Shown: in pieces, positions 49,812 to 62,600 of the stretch | How positions within the stretch are numbered: the first letter of the stretch is position 1 | Layout of the letters: the number at the start of each line of letters is the position of its first letter | NCBI GenBank assembly: GCA_018257865.1 | Contig: JAEUBA010000002.1 | Location: 186,001-250,000 of the forward strand | Direction of reading: 5' to 3' | Length of the DNA: 64,000 nt | DNA from: Stereocaulon alpinum | Taxonomy: Eukaryota > Ascomycota > Lecanoromycetes > Lecanorales > Stereocaulaceae | The notes under the pieces: model-generated | The model's input: the letters and a program-made list of their open reading frames with translations, nothing else | Databases searched by the model: none | What the model was told of the DNA's origin: nothing | Translations under genes and position numbers: made by a program

Positions 49812-50558
49812 AGTTCAATGTTATACCGAGCAGGACGTGATTCGCATCCGCCACTTATATGAACGCACATGGGCGGCGCATCACTAGAGCTTGCGGTTCA
49901 ATGCTTTTCGCCTATATGAGAGAATAGCCTCGCTGTTCTTGGCGGGGCTTGATGATTGCCGATGAAGCGCGAGGTCAGACTTCCGCTGGGGTATGTCTTA
50001 CCATGTCTCTCGAGTGCACTCAAATGCCGTTTTCTGTCACGGCATGCAAATTCTCAATGTCTTACATGATGACATCAGTGACACTTACGTTCCACCTCCT
50101 TACCTTACTGCCTCAGGTAAGACCTTCATTGGACAGGGTTACCATGGAAAGCTTTCGCCTAAAGTATCAGCCTCGATCCATAAGACATGCTCCCTAGCAA
50201 TCACCAATTTGAATCGTATTAGCATGTGTAAACAATTCGCCCAACATTTTTCTCTTCAAGGTTTTGCTATGCAAGGTGTCTTTTACCCGAAGGAGATCCC
50301 GTTGCAAACAGGCTGTTATCGATGGACGTCGTGACTAGTTAAGACATCCCTCATCCGTTCGACGCATATCATGCGTGCCGGAATATTGTATCCCAGTGCT
50401 GCAGGAGGCACGTGTCCATAGACGAACGAACCCTCAAGGCTCAATCAATGATCCCATCAACGTTTTGTAGGCCCACTTCCCTGAAGATACAAGGAAGCTC
50501 TCCATTCCCACCACGTTCACAATATAGCCGCACTTTCCACAAAACGATCTGTTCCTCA
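49812..50558. other. Intergenic, no supported gene
   Basis: 747 bp between the triple-repeat gene start and the DUF202 gene stop. Nothing recognisable. Confidence 0.4.
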
Positions 50559-50996
50559 TCACTTCTCATCCTCCTCATCCCTCAGAGCCCCCCACGTCGC
50601 CGCCCCCACAATCCCCACCACAGCAACGGTCAACCCCCCCGCCCCCCAGAAACTAGGCTTGAACAACCCCTTCTCCAACATCCTCATATTGCTCAAGTAT
50701 CTCGTAGCCCCATACGCAATACTCCCACTCCCCGTAGCCATGAGCCCAACCACAAGCACCTGCGCCCTCTCTTTCTGCAGCTCATAAGCGCGCTGGCGGC
50801 GCTCAAGGGATGCTTTGGAGGCTTGTGGTTGCAGGGCTGTGATGTCGAGTTGACTGAATCTTTCGACTGCGATGCCCAGGGCTACGAAGCCGAGTCCTGT
50901 TCGGAGCCAGGCGAGGAAGGTTCGTTCGGAGGCTAGGTGGTCGCGGGCTACGGAGCCGGTATTTTTGAGGATAGGGGTGCGGAGGCGGGAGAACAT
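50559..50996 (-). CDS. DUF202 small membrane protein
   Basis: Single exon, 145 residues. The motif DHLASERTFLAWLRTGLGFVALGIAVERF is the hallmark of the DUF202 (YidH-like) family, with three hydrophobic helices (LGFVALGIAVE, VLVVGLMATGSGSIAYG, GGLTVAVVGIVGAATWG) and a basic-rich linker between the first two. The open frame extends to 51143, but only with a TTG; the ATG at 50996 (MFSRLRTP) directly precedes the domain. The family is related in topology to the Vtc1 polyphosphate subunit; the role of stand-alone fungal members is unknown. Confidence 0.85.
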   Translation of the reverse strand: MFSRLRTPILKNTGSVARDHLASERTFLAWLRTGLGFVALGIAVERFSQLDITALQPQASKASLERRQRAYELQKERAQVLVVGLMATGSGSIAYGATRYLSNMRMLEKGLFKPSFWGAGGLTVAVVGIVGAATWGALRDEEDEK

Positions 50997-52072
50997 TGCA
51001 GATGTGGATGGAGAGGGAGTGATGACGTGCGGATGGCGAGGATGAGAGGAGGAGTGGAGGTTTGGGTGACTGGGTGATGTAGGAAGGAGGAAAGTGGTAG
51101 AGCGGTACAAGCTGGTGACAGTAGAAGACTTGGCTCTCTCCAATGGTAGCTATCCCTACATCGGCAACCCTTGTAGGGCCACGGTATCGCCCGGAACACT
51201 AAATCTTTCCGCTGGGGCAGAGCTCCAGGGACCTCTTAGGGGCGCGAAGTGCGAAAATTGATATTACTCTACGGTTTACCAACCACACATGTCTTGATAG
51301 AGATTCCGGTAGGCAGATCATACAGTTGTAAGAAACCTTTCACAGTGTACGCGGAACGTTCCAACAGACTAGGTACTGTGTTATAGAATCAGAGAGAGGC
51401 TACGGAGATATGAAAGTCATGGCTGAGACGACTTCGCAACGTCAGCATCGCAAGCGTTGCATGGAGTAGAAAAGTCATCATAGAGGGGTGAGTGTGCGAG
51501 ATGAATGTGTTCTTCGGTCTTATGTATTCAAGGTTAGGTATGATAACAACTCTATCCATGAGCATGTACGGACCGGACCATATGTAGCCAGACGCAACCT
51601 CTGTACAAAATTTGTACAGCAGAGCACCCAAAGTAATTGAGTCACGACGGAACCCCCAAATGACAATAATCCCAACGCCATCGCTAGCCTTGAATTAGAC
51701 AACTTTTCTTCCTCCCAATTAAAAACACAGCCCGCCAAAAGTTAGTAGTCTAATGAGTAGTGTGCGCTCCCAACATCATGAACGCCGTGCAGTATGAATA
51801 GTAAAATAACGCTCAAGTGCAGCATTGATGTCCGTTTCCATGCACGTGAAATATTCGTGTACGCATGCCCATAGCTTAGTAATGGTCCTCTTGTGCGGCC
51901 AATCATTGCAGACAATGACGCGACTTCACGAGTGTGCCCCAACTCCAATCCGGGAGCAAAGGCCAATTCGTATCGTTTGGATCCATCGTGTATTCATCCT
52001 CAAAGGAGCAGCTCACTAAGCCCTTTTCGCTCCTCTCCTATGGTGATTCGAGGCCGTCCTAGGTTTCCCCAC
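50997..52072. other. Intergenic, no supported gene
   Basis: 1.1 kb between the DUF202 and CBM21 genes. Short frames only. Confidence 0.4.
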
Positions 52073-54436
52073 TCAGCCGCGGATGGCAGTGGGTGTATGA
52101 GTGTCAAAGAGTCCGTTCTGCATCTGATATGGGTACCCAAACGAGACAGGCGAATCGGTCCTCGACCCTATAGCAGGTCCAGTTGCGGGAGACGCAGATC
52201 TTGATGCACGCGGGCTCGTAATTTTTGATGACGGCTTCCTTTCCTCGACAGCTGGCGAGTTGCTCTGAGAAGGAGAGGGGCTGGTCGAGCTTGAATCCTT
52301 ATTGGAAACGACCCCAGCTCTCGGTATGCCATCAGAGGCACCATCCAGCTGAGCTAGCGTAGTCTTTGTGGGCTGAGATGAAGACTTCCCAGATCCAAAC
52401 TGGAGTTGACGTTAGCGAATGCTTGTCTGGGTATTCTTCCTCGGTCCTGAACGTACAAAGCAGTATTTGTCGATCAGCTCGTTATATGAGACCGACTGCA
52501 GCGAAGGCTTCTCCGTGCTTAATGCCGAAGGCTTAGGAAGATCCGACTGAACTGTGCTCCCCGCGCCAGGAGATGGCTGGATGTGGATCTTCGACGGGTT
52601 TTCAGTATCACACTGTCTCGACTTAGATTGTGCTGCAGATGTAGTCTGGTTACTGCCTTTCAGCGGAAGCCCACTTCGATCGCTAGGCGTTATGTTTGCT
52701 GCCTGCCTAGCCGCATGAATTGAAGCACCGAAGTCGTAGCGATTGCCAAAGGCTTGCTGGTTCGAGGAACTTTTCGGGCGTCCGGGAGCATCTGGAACAA
52801 GGTCCTTGGCTGATGGTTTATTCTTGAGACGTATTGGAGACTCACCAACCATGGCAGATGACTGAGGGAATGAGGAAAACTCATAAGGATTTACCAAACC
52901 ACCAAAGTCGTCAAAAGATGGCATACTGCGAGGTCTTTGTGAGGGTTTGCTTCGAGGTAGAGCGTTATTAGGGCGAGAACTCTTCGATTGGTTGCCTTGC
53001 TTGCCGTTTTGAGGCTTGAAGTTCTTGGAGAATCCGACCTGGTAGTTGACCGAGTTGTTGTTATCCCAGTATTCCTGCCCGTTAACGGTGTAGCGGACAC
53101 AGAAGAACATGGTCTTGTTTTCTAGATTGGCTTGATCTGCGAGCTTGATGCTGAAGGTGAACCGATCACAGCCCTCGTCGGTCTGCAACTGACGTACGTC
53201 GCTACTATACTCTGCTACTACTTCGGACGTTGTCTTCCAGTAGTCAAGAGTGAATCGAGCCACGACCAGCTTATGAAATGAAAGGTTGCGGACTATGACA
53301 GATCCAATAAGGAACTTTGCGTCAGACGACAAGTACACTTTCTCCGTGCGGACAGGCAATACTCTCCGTTGCGGTGAGTCGCGTGGGAGATTGGCTAACG
53401 TCATTCCCCAGTCAAACGGAGGCGATCTTGGAGGCGAATCATCATTACCGAAGGGGAATTCCGAATCATCTTCGAATAGTGATTCGACAGGCGAGGACCC
53501 AGCGCTGACAGCAATCGGTCGATCGACTTGCAAGAAATGGCGGACGTGTTCGAGGCTATTATCTTGGAAATGGACGGCTTTGGAGTATGTCGGAGTGCCA
53601 GGCATGCTTGAAGGTCTCCTCTTCATGGATGATGCCCTGAGGGCTGGCCTCACAAGCTCACCAGACTTCTTCCGAATCAAAGAAGGCTTCGTTGGTAAGT
53701 CGTCGTCCTCTAATTCACTATCGGATGCACTTCGTGCAGGTGAGTCATGCTTGTTGCGCGGAAAGTCGAAGAAAGCGCGAGTATCAGTACTCGATCTAGA
53801 ATGGGAGATTTTACGAGCCCCAGCTGATAACGGCAGACCTGGAGAAAGCTGAGGATGCGTTCCATCGGGCTTGCTCGAAGTCCCTATTCGAGGTACTGGT
53901 AGACCGAGGGTCATCCTTGCTTGCTTTGTCTCTTCGCTTGCGTGCCTATCTGGGGAACCCGCTCGATGTTGCTCGATTATCCTGATAGCCGCTTGTAGTT
54001 CGGCTAGTTTTGCAACGTCTCTGACCCTGCCACGTCTTGTACCAGCTTCCTCATCGCTAGATGTCTGAGGCGATGCTGGAGGGGATATTTCGGTAGAGCC
54101 GACGTGGTTGTTGGCCGGGATCTGGTGTGAAAGTCCTGATGAATACGACTTCGTCGTTTCATCTTCACTATCCGAGCTCCTTCCCTCTTGAGGTGTTGTA
54201 TCGGGTGTGGATAGCCCTGTACTGACAATGGGCGACTCGGAGACGGATGGACTTCGACGGTGCTTGTTTAGATATGCTCTTGAAGATGACGAGTGGGGCA
54301 ACTCAGTCCGCGAGCTATGCGTGGCAGTGGTTTGGTCATGTTGCTGGCTTTTGGTGTAGGACTGCGAGCGGCTGAGGACTGGACTTTCAGGACATGATGC
54401 AACCGGTGATCGCACGGATGGTGGTGTGTACGGCAT
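52073..54436 (-). CDS. CBM21-containing PP1 regulatory (glycogen-targeting) subunit
   Basis: Gac1/Pig1-type regulator that tethers protein phosphatase 1 to glycogen and promotes glycogen synthase activation. Exons 52457-54436 and 52073-52399 (intron 52400-52456); 768 residues. The N-terminal third is Ser/Pro-rich and disordered. A conserved fungal segment IRKKSGELVRPALR lies at 255-268, and an RVxF-type PP1-docking motif KAVHF at 286-290. The CBM21 carbohydrate-binding domain spans about 365-468 (VYLSSDAKFLIGSVIVRNL, FTLDYWKTTSEV, FCVRYTVNGQEYWDNNNSVNY). The second exon is needed: reading through gives a 14-residue tail ending at 52412, whereas splicing adds 109 Ser/Pro-rich codons. Which yeast paralogue it matches is not clear. 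Confidence 0.87.
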
Positions 54437-57079
54437 TCGTTCGACAACAACGTCTGCAGTATGTATGGGATGAAACCGAAGAAGTTGTTATGTACATAGG
54501 ATGAATCGTGAGCAAGATGTCGTGACTTCGTAGGGGCCTTCAAGTGTGGTTTCACAGGGCGTTTCGAGGCGAGGGGGAGGAGGGGCGGCTACAGCGAGTG
54601 AATCAGCAATCAGAACAGTGATAATTCCTCACAACACAACGCTAAATGTTTGGTGTATATAAGATGACTATAACCGTTGGTAAGGCAAACAACTCACATC
54701 GAATGTGTCCAAACAAGAATTTAGTAGGTAGAAATTGCGGAGTCAGCGCTGGGCATAAGACGCAGTGCTTGTACTCGAGTTATTTCTGAGACTCGAGGGA
54801 TTATAGGATGCAAATGATGTCCAACTGTAACCGCGGGACTGTGCCAGACAGGACAAGGAAGTAGGAGCTAAACAGGAACCCGATCCTTGATCCTCCGGTT
54901 TCCTGGGGGGGGGGCGAAGTCCGGCTGGGCCCGCGAGGAAGACACAAGAGGCAAAGTGCCTTCAAGGACTCGCAATGCAAGATGGTCTGTGGTCAATGAT
55001 GGTGGGGGAGTGTAGGAGGGCGAAGATACGTCGTAGACGTGGAGGAGAAGAAAGCATTATTGAGCTTTCATGAAAGAAAGAATAGTAATAGATATGGCTA
55101 GCGGGGATGGAAATTGGTGAGCGAATGCGGAGGGTTCGACTAGCGGGATGTGGCCGCTAGAACTAAGGTTGTGGAAAGCTCGGATCAAGATACAGTAATA
55201 TTACAAAGCCAATGAGCGGCTCTGTCTGCTTGCGGTCATTGATAACCAAGTGTCAATTTGTGAAAAGCCAAGGTCTAGGGTGGTCTGGGTGGTCTTGGGT
55301 GGTCTGACACATGCAATGTACCCCTCTACGCCATTGAAGGTAGTTCGCATGAACTTGACGTTTTGGCGCTCTTAGGGCAGGCCATTAAGCTTTCCACCCC
55401 TCAACAGCATTTCGGTCTGCATATCATCTTAGCCTGCCTCTGCATAAAAAAGCTGTCACTCAGGGTTCATCGCATCCACACCAGGGATGGCGGACGCGTT
55501 GATCAAAGAAGGGTCTACTCGTACATGATCCCTTTTTTGTCGTTGTGAGTTATTTTGGTGCCCGCGGGGTTCGCTATCAATGCAACGAATTACGCTTAAA
55601 TGCTCGTCAATGCAAGCGTGTTGCTGATCAACGGCTATTTTCTTGTTGTTGCGCCAATCACCATTCAGCGCCCCGCCATCCTCCGAGTTTTTACTGATAG
55701 CGCAAAACGACTGCATGCCTACAAACGCTGGCTTCGGGATATGAAAACTCAGATCAATTGGTTTGTCGCCAGTCGTCTACGTACCTTCAAACTTAAGCTT
55801 ACTTCTCAAACAACAAATCAACAGTGTCTTGTTCTTGCAATGCCAGAAACTATCTCCTTCCTGTGGCTTAGCGCCCGCTAACGAGGGTACACATTATTGA
55901 TCAGGGTAAACATTACTGATCATCTGCGTATGCACGCGTATACACTGATTATCCTTGAACTCCATTTACAACGTTGCAGATACCTCCTTGGGACGCTGCT
56001 AGGCACGCTATTGTACTCGCGATTCAACGTTACTCCCAATTCAGTTCAACATGGGAAGGCGTTGGACGGCATGAAATTCCGATTGATAGAGCTGTTGGTT
56101 AACGAGACATCTCGATGACCCACATACTCAGTGCCACTAATTTAATTTGTGGGGAGAGCTTCTGGATTTGTCTCCACATGATCCACTTAGTCTCTGGCTC
56201 TAGCGTCTTTCTAAGGTGCAAGCTCAAACTTGTGGATTTCCCCATGTTTTGAGATGTAGGGATATATTAGACAGTATAGTATCGTCTCGAGCTCATGCCA
56301 CGGTGGCGGACAAAGCGCCCACCTAAGACCATCATGGAGAATTCTGGGGCCTTTTCGAACACCTTTGCCACAGGGTCTCGGTACGGGAGCCATTGAGTTG
56401 ACAGGGGGAACGGGAGGTTACTATCATTGTTTCGCACTTGTAGCTGACATTCGCCAGGGTCGCCAACAGTCGCTGTCTGGCGAAGCTCTGCAGACTCAAG
56501 TACGATGATCGATTGACTTCGAATCCAGATTTGTATTATCAATTAAATCATTAATGTGACCATGCACAGCGAACATTTAGCGGTTGCGCTTCGAACCTTT
56601 CCATATGTAAAACATGTGGTCTTAGTGCTTCAGCGCAATGGTATCGGCACTCGATTAGCATTTACTCTTTCAGTTTGAATTGAAGCTCTCAGTATACCTT
56701 ATGAAATTACTTTGACTGCTCTTCTAAAAGAGTAAGCTCCTCGATCGTTAAATAGACTCTTAGGTATAGCGTATCGAGATGAATTCTCCGAGACGCCGCC
56801 TCCTCAACAGATTTTAAACAGCCCCACCATGAACTTTGACACGACTAACCGGTCTCGACCTTTGCCCCCCACCCTTCTACGACTAGACGATACCTGGTTA
56901 GAGTGGAGCGGGAAGCCTAAGGCACCTTCAGGGCTTAAGACACGCTATGCACGCCATTCCTGCTTTAAATCCGTTAGGTCGGAGCTTACGGAAGCCCTAA
57001 AAGTTGGCATAATCTGGTGTGCTGCATCAAGACTTCCGACGTCGCTCTCACCTACAGTAAGGTAGGTACTTATGCCAAA

Positions 57080-57541
57080 GAAAACAAACAATCTCAACTT
57101 GTCATCTTAGATCTATCGGTGTATTCCTCCATTCGAAGGCGCTTTTCGGCATCACCTACATTTCGAGGATTGCACGTGCTTCGATTGGTTTGCTTATGTT
57201 CGCTCATTCGCTTTGGCGCTTACGCCGAGTTTCGCCTCTTGCCGCCCCTTTATCTTCTTATCTCTTCCACCAACACCACAGTGGCACCACTTTCTCCTTG
57301 CTGCTTGATCTTGGCTAAGATTTCCTTTGAATCTGCCTTGACCAAATACGTAGCGAGGTTTCAATCTGCCACTACTACTCACCCTGCGTTGGCATGCATC
57401 GCGCTAAGACCAAGAATGTCACTGCCTGTCCGTTTCATTGTCATTCCTAATAATGCGGCTGACAAGACTAACGATAGCTGTTCATGGAATTGGATGCTTT
57501 ACTCTGTCGGAAGAACGATGTATCTCATTTTTGTTGTATAA
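57080..57541 (-). pseudogene. Possible decayed coding remnant
   Basis: One minus-strand frame reads as a protein-like sequence (SLVLSAALLGMTMKRTGSD, LATYLVKADSKEILAKIKQQ, SGATVVLVEEI) broken by several stops. No family recognised. It could be a chance reading. Confidence 0.25.
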
Positions 57542-58356
57542 TACGTGAGACTTCACTTGCAATCGTAATCGTCACAATCTCTGTGCCCATACTTAAGACC
57601 CTGAATCCCATTCGAAGCCTGCTTATCTTGCAATTACGGCTCGGCGCGGATTGTGCTTACCTCGCATCAGTCATTTGAGAGACATTTCTACGTATGACTG
57701 TCAGCGAGACTTCCATAGAACCCTCTCGGATGCTTCGATATCCTATGTTTCCGGTTTTGAGACCGCCAGATCTATGCAAGGTAATGATGAATACTCCAGA
57801 AGCGTGATCACGCCTTGTCACAGTTGCCAATCTGGGTCAAACGCCCCAACTCCCGCAGGCTATCCTGACCTTGGCAACCCACAATCTACTAGCGAATATC
57901 TGAAGCGAATCGATATGCAGGGCATGACCCTTGGGGGATCTGGTCTACCGTAGCCATCTCGGAGATGTCTCCATTTATGCTTCAATTAGCCCCACGCTCT
58001 CACTCTCGGATCACCCACAATCTACAAAACAAGCGCCATGCGGCACCAAGTGGCTTAATGCAGCATTACTACGGAAGCTTTGCGCCGCACGCCTTGCAAT
58101 TGGCGACCTCGGGTAGCCGTCTTGACTCTTATAGGTCGACGTGATTCATCGGAACTATGCCCGTTGCTCTTGCGCAGGGAATGCAGAGTATATGCAGGCT
58201 ACAGCTTGGAAGAGATCAAGCCTGGTGGAGGCGGCTCCCGGTGGTTCTTCCCAGCTGCTCCCCACATCCGAGACCTCATGCAACGTGGATGTACGCAATG
58301 CAGATCTCGTCGCGCCATGATGGTCGGCGTCGCCTCGACTCCTATAATATCCACCA

Positions 58357-58838
58357 TGCAGGGCCCACGCAGGGCAATTTGAAGGTAATCTGTCAGCAGA
58401 GCACCACTGAGATCTCCACTTGGGCTCCACCATCCGCTCCCCCACACTTCGGCCAGACGAGTTGAATACACTTTGTCTCGTGCTGACACCGAACACCCGC
58501 AACAGCCGTTTCGATAGGCCCTCCGTTCATGCAGGGCAAACGCAGGGCAGTCCCTGAGATTTGAGACAACCAATCATCGTTCGTGGATGTACCTCCGATT
58601 GAATTCTAATAGCTCCCACATCCGAATATCACCTGCGTCGTGCATGCGTCTGTAACCTGCGACAGCCGATCATGTTCCTACACTGCAAGATGAACACTCA
58701 GCAGCCTGCATTTCACACCCGACCTCAAAGCATATCAAAACCAGCTTTCCGCCTAATCTACCTTACCTTCGTTATCAGCGGACCCTTCTCCAGTCCTGCA
58801 GGGTAAACGCAGGGCAAATGCAGGGCAAACGCAGGGAA
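58357..58838. repeat. Dispersed gcagggcaaac-type repeats
   Basis: A unit of about 11-12 bp (gcagggcaaac or close variants) occurs in pairs at 58357-58380 and 58530-58549, and four times at 58797-58838. The copies lie within otherwise unrelated sequence. Confidence 0.6.
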
Positions 58839-59674
58839 ACTACCCGTCGACGTTCACATTCAACGGCCCCGCATCGACTCTTCTTCACGCACTCGGGCCC
58901 GAATCTGGGCCGACCATCCCAGATTTCTCTACTGCTTATGATCCCAGGAACCTTCCGCTCCTAACGAACCGCCACAAGCACACGCTATCTCCGCAATACC
59001 AGGATTTTACATCCCGCACATGCTATGAACTGTTTCCCTGCATTGAACGGGCTATGTATAGTTTGATTTTGACGTTCCTAACAGAATCGTGCTCTCGGAT
59101 GATTCGTTCTGAAACCAACTTACAATGTTAACCTCTCTAGCCCTCTCTCTTCTGCCGCTGTCAAATATCATTTTGTTTCCTCACCGCTGCATCTGGCCAT
59201 CTGTTCCGGCTATTGCACACGCCAACCTTCCATCACGACAGCTAGCACGATATGGAGATATGTAACCGGCGGTAAAGGTGCTATGAGTAGTCCCTGCATT
59301 CACTAAAGTCACTGAGGGACCCTGTCCATGTGTAACTTTGAGCTAAGTATCTTGGGTATGGATGTAGATGAGAGAAAGAGTGAATGAACAGGAAATTCCC
59401 ACTCCCCAACAACAAAGGACAGAGATGGATAGAGATGATCCTATCTGTCTGTAATCGATGCGCACCCTCACCCTTTGCTGAGAACGCCTCCTTTCCTTTC
59501 CCTACCGTATCCAGCCATAGCGGACAACCGTCCGCAGAACCCTCAGCAACAAACCAAGCACGCAGCACAGGAAATGAGAAAAACACGCCTCCACGCCCCC
59601 CACACCCACAACAACACAGTAGCCAACACGAGAACGATCCCCCTTCCCCCCTAAGGTAACCAACCACCTAAAAC

Positions 59675-62600
59675 CTACTGCTTCTCCCCCTCCACAAACT
59701 TCAACGCCTCATCCCTCCCCACAACAACAACACTAGAGCTCTTATTCCCCAAATACCTAACCCCATAACACTTTTCCGCCACCAGCAACATCTCCGGTCT
59801 GAAAGTAGTACATATGAATTGCCCTCCCCCAAGCGGATTATCGCTATCTGATCCTCGCTCGGAAATCGATTTCAGCATGTTGGCGACTGCGGTGCGGTAT
59901 TGCGCGTCTAGGTTTGCGTCGATTTCGTCGAAGAGGTAGAAGGGGGCTGGGTCGCATTGTTGGATTGCGAATACGAGGGCCAGGGCGCAGAGGCCTGGGT
60001 GGGGGGGGGGGAGGTTGTTAGTGGGGGTTTTTGGGGGGTGGGTAGGTAGATAGGTGTGGGAGAGAGAGAGAGAGAGAGAATAGACTTACTTTTCTGCCCA
60101 CCACTTAATTGCTGAATCCGCTGCTGGTCGTCGTGCTTGCTGTTGAAGCTGACGCTTATGCCTACGCCTGTGTAGTTTTCTACGCTCTCTCGCCGCTCCT
60201 CGTCTGATTCTTCCTCTTCTGGTGCCTGCTTGTCTGCTTTGCGTTGAATGACCAGCCGTCCACGACCAGCTGGGACGAGCTTCTCAAACACGTTTGCGAA
60301 TTCGCGAGAGACTTGCTTGAAGGTCCGCTCGATGGCTTCGTCTTTGCGCTGGTCGAGCACTGTGATGAGTTCCTCGATGCTGGCTTGGCCTTCGGTTAGT
60401 TCTGCTCTTCGCTTTTCGAGCGTGTCGCGTTGGTTGGTGAAGTTGTTGTATTGTTCGAAAGCTTTCTTATTCACGTGGCCGTATTTCTTCAGTGCTTCGT
60501 TGACTTTGTGCAGGCGCTTGACGATGGCGTCACTTTTTGTCTTTTCGTATTTTTCGAGCGCGCCGTGCGGTAGGATTCCTAGGTCTCGGATCTTGATGAC
60601 TACTTCTGCAGCTTGTTTCGTTAGTATCCGTCTCTTTTGGATGGACTTTTCCATCCGTTTTTGTGCCTTTTCAATTGATTTGGCAATTTCGGACTGAGAA
60701 GCAAGGATTTCGGTATGGCGTTGGTTGAGGTCTGAGATGTTGGATGTGGCAGATTCAATGGAGGCGTCCGTCTCTTGGAGCTTTCTCGACACCTCTTCGA
60801 CGGCTTTATTGATGCGTTTGAGATCTTGTTGGCTTTGTTTGAGATTGCCCCTGGAGCCGCTCTCTTGGTTATCGAACTCTTGGGACTTTAGCTGGTCAAG
60901 GCGTGGACGGAGGTTCTCGCGCAGCTCGATTTCGAGGATGTTCTTTCGAGACTCGAGCTCACTACGGCTTGTTGAAGCTTCTGAAAGCTGTCGCCGAAGA
61001 TCTTGCGCAGTTGAGTTTAGATTTTCCAACTGTGTTTCTTCATCTCTCGTCAAGGCCTTCTTGAATTCTGACGCTATTTCAGCTTCGTGAGCGTTCTGTT
61101 GGTCGGTGAGAGCCTTGAGATTTGCCTCGATGTTGGTCATTGCTCGGCGCTTCTTGTCGAGTGTATCTTTCTTATTGTCAAGGCTGGCCTCTTTGCTTCT
61201 CAGCTCTTGTCTCATTGGACCGTAGCTACTTTCTTGCTGCAATCGTTTCTGCTCGATCTTCTGGAGACTACCAACGGCTTGAGTGATTTCTTGATCCTTG
61301 CGCTCTAGAATGCGCCTGATCTCGACAGACCTAGCTTTGAGCGCGTCATATTCATCTCGCCATTTGGCGACATTGCGGACAGCTTGAAGACGAGAACTTC
61401 GAGTATCAAGAGAACCACCAGTAAAAGCCCCTTTTTTGTCTGATCGATCGCCGTCCATTGTGACACCGTTAACGCCATGACTTCTTGCATATTGGCCGGC
61501 AACAGCAAGATTGGGGCAAATGACAGTTTGACCAAATACTTGTAGGAAGGCCTTCTCATACATCGGATCAAATTGGATCTTCTCCAGCATCGGAATAGCA
61601 TCGTCCGCTTTTGGAACATTGTTCGTCTTTGGTCTCACTCGGTTGAGTGGAATGAAGGTTAGTCGGCCTAGTCTTCTCGACTGTAATATTTCAATGACTT
61701 TAGTGGCTGTCTCGTCATTGTCCACGACGTAGTGAAAGAGGCTGTTGCCGGCTGTAACTTCCACCGCTCTCCGGTAACGTTCGTTGACTTCCATCAGCTC
61801 AGCCAACGTACCGAAGCAACCATCCAGCTTATGCTGACGTTTTATATCTCGTACCGCTGCCAGACCACGGCTGGTGTTCTGGTCCATGGTATGAGAAAGC
61901 TCCTGTTCGGCGTGACGAAGTTCGCCCTGTGCGTTGTGCATCACGGAATCAAGCTTTGCATCTTCTCTCCACAGCTCCCTAGATCTTATATCAGCACGAA
62001 AAGTGACTAATCTAATTATATGAATACCCACTTTCGCTCGTCCGTCAGCCGATCTCGCAGCGCCTTGGCCTCTTGAATTTGGTTCTGCATTGCTTCGTTG
62101 TTGTTACCGCGACCATCTAAGTGTTCTCGCAGCGCCGTAATTTCAGCCTCTGTGTTAGCAATGTCTTGCTCCAGCTCTGCGATGTCCTCGGCGGTCTGTA
62201 TGCGAACAGCCTTAACCTTTGCCAGGTCCGGATAACTGCTATTGATCGCTTCCCTCAACCAGTCGTCCCGCTCTTTCTTGTTTCGAAACCGAGCATTTCG
62301 TCCTTGTTTAGCGTATAGACGCTGCCGAGTGGCTTCTGCGCTTTCAAGCTCTGACTTTAAAGTAGCTTCTTGCTGTACTTTGTTTTCATATTCAGGGGTG
62401 AGCTTTGCTAACTCCTCCTCGTGTTCCTGAATCGACGTCTGAACCCTGTTCATCTCAGACTCGTAATGCGATTTGGCTTGCTGAGCGGACGACTGGCCAT
62501 CACTAAGGCTTTTGACCTCTAGCTCAATTTTCGCCTTCGCCTTTGCCTTCTCTTTTCGCTCATCTTCCAGCTGTCTCTTGTCGACCTTGAGGAATTCGAC

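Larger units (their letters stand above)
54437..59674. other. Gene-poor 5.2-kb region with short repeats and decayed frames
   Basis: No intact gene. It holds the CBM21 promoter, a poly-G run near 54906, a triple GGTGGTCT-type repeat near 55275-55307, clusters of a gcagggcaaac motif (58357-58380, 58530-58549, 58797-58838), and scattered open stretches interrupted by stops, such as 57080-57541 on the minus strand. Base composition is not strongly AT-rich, so heavy RIP is not apparent. It may be degraded transposon or gene DNA, but no family is identifiable. Confidence 0.5.

Noticed and set aside
57017..57541. Plus-strand 174-residue frame
   Set aside because: Ser/Leu-rich with no motif; start context and composition look random.
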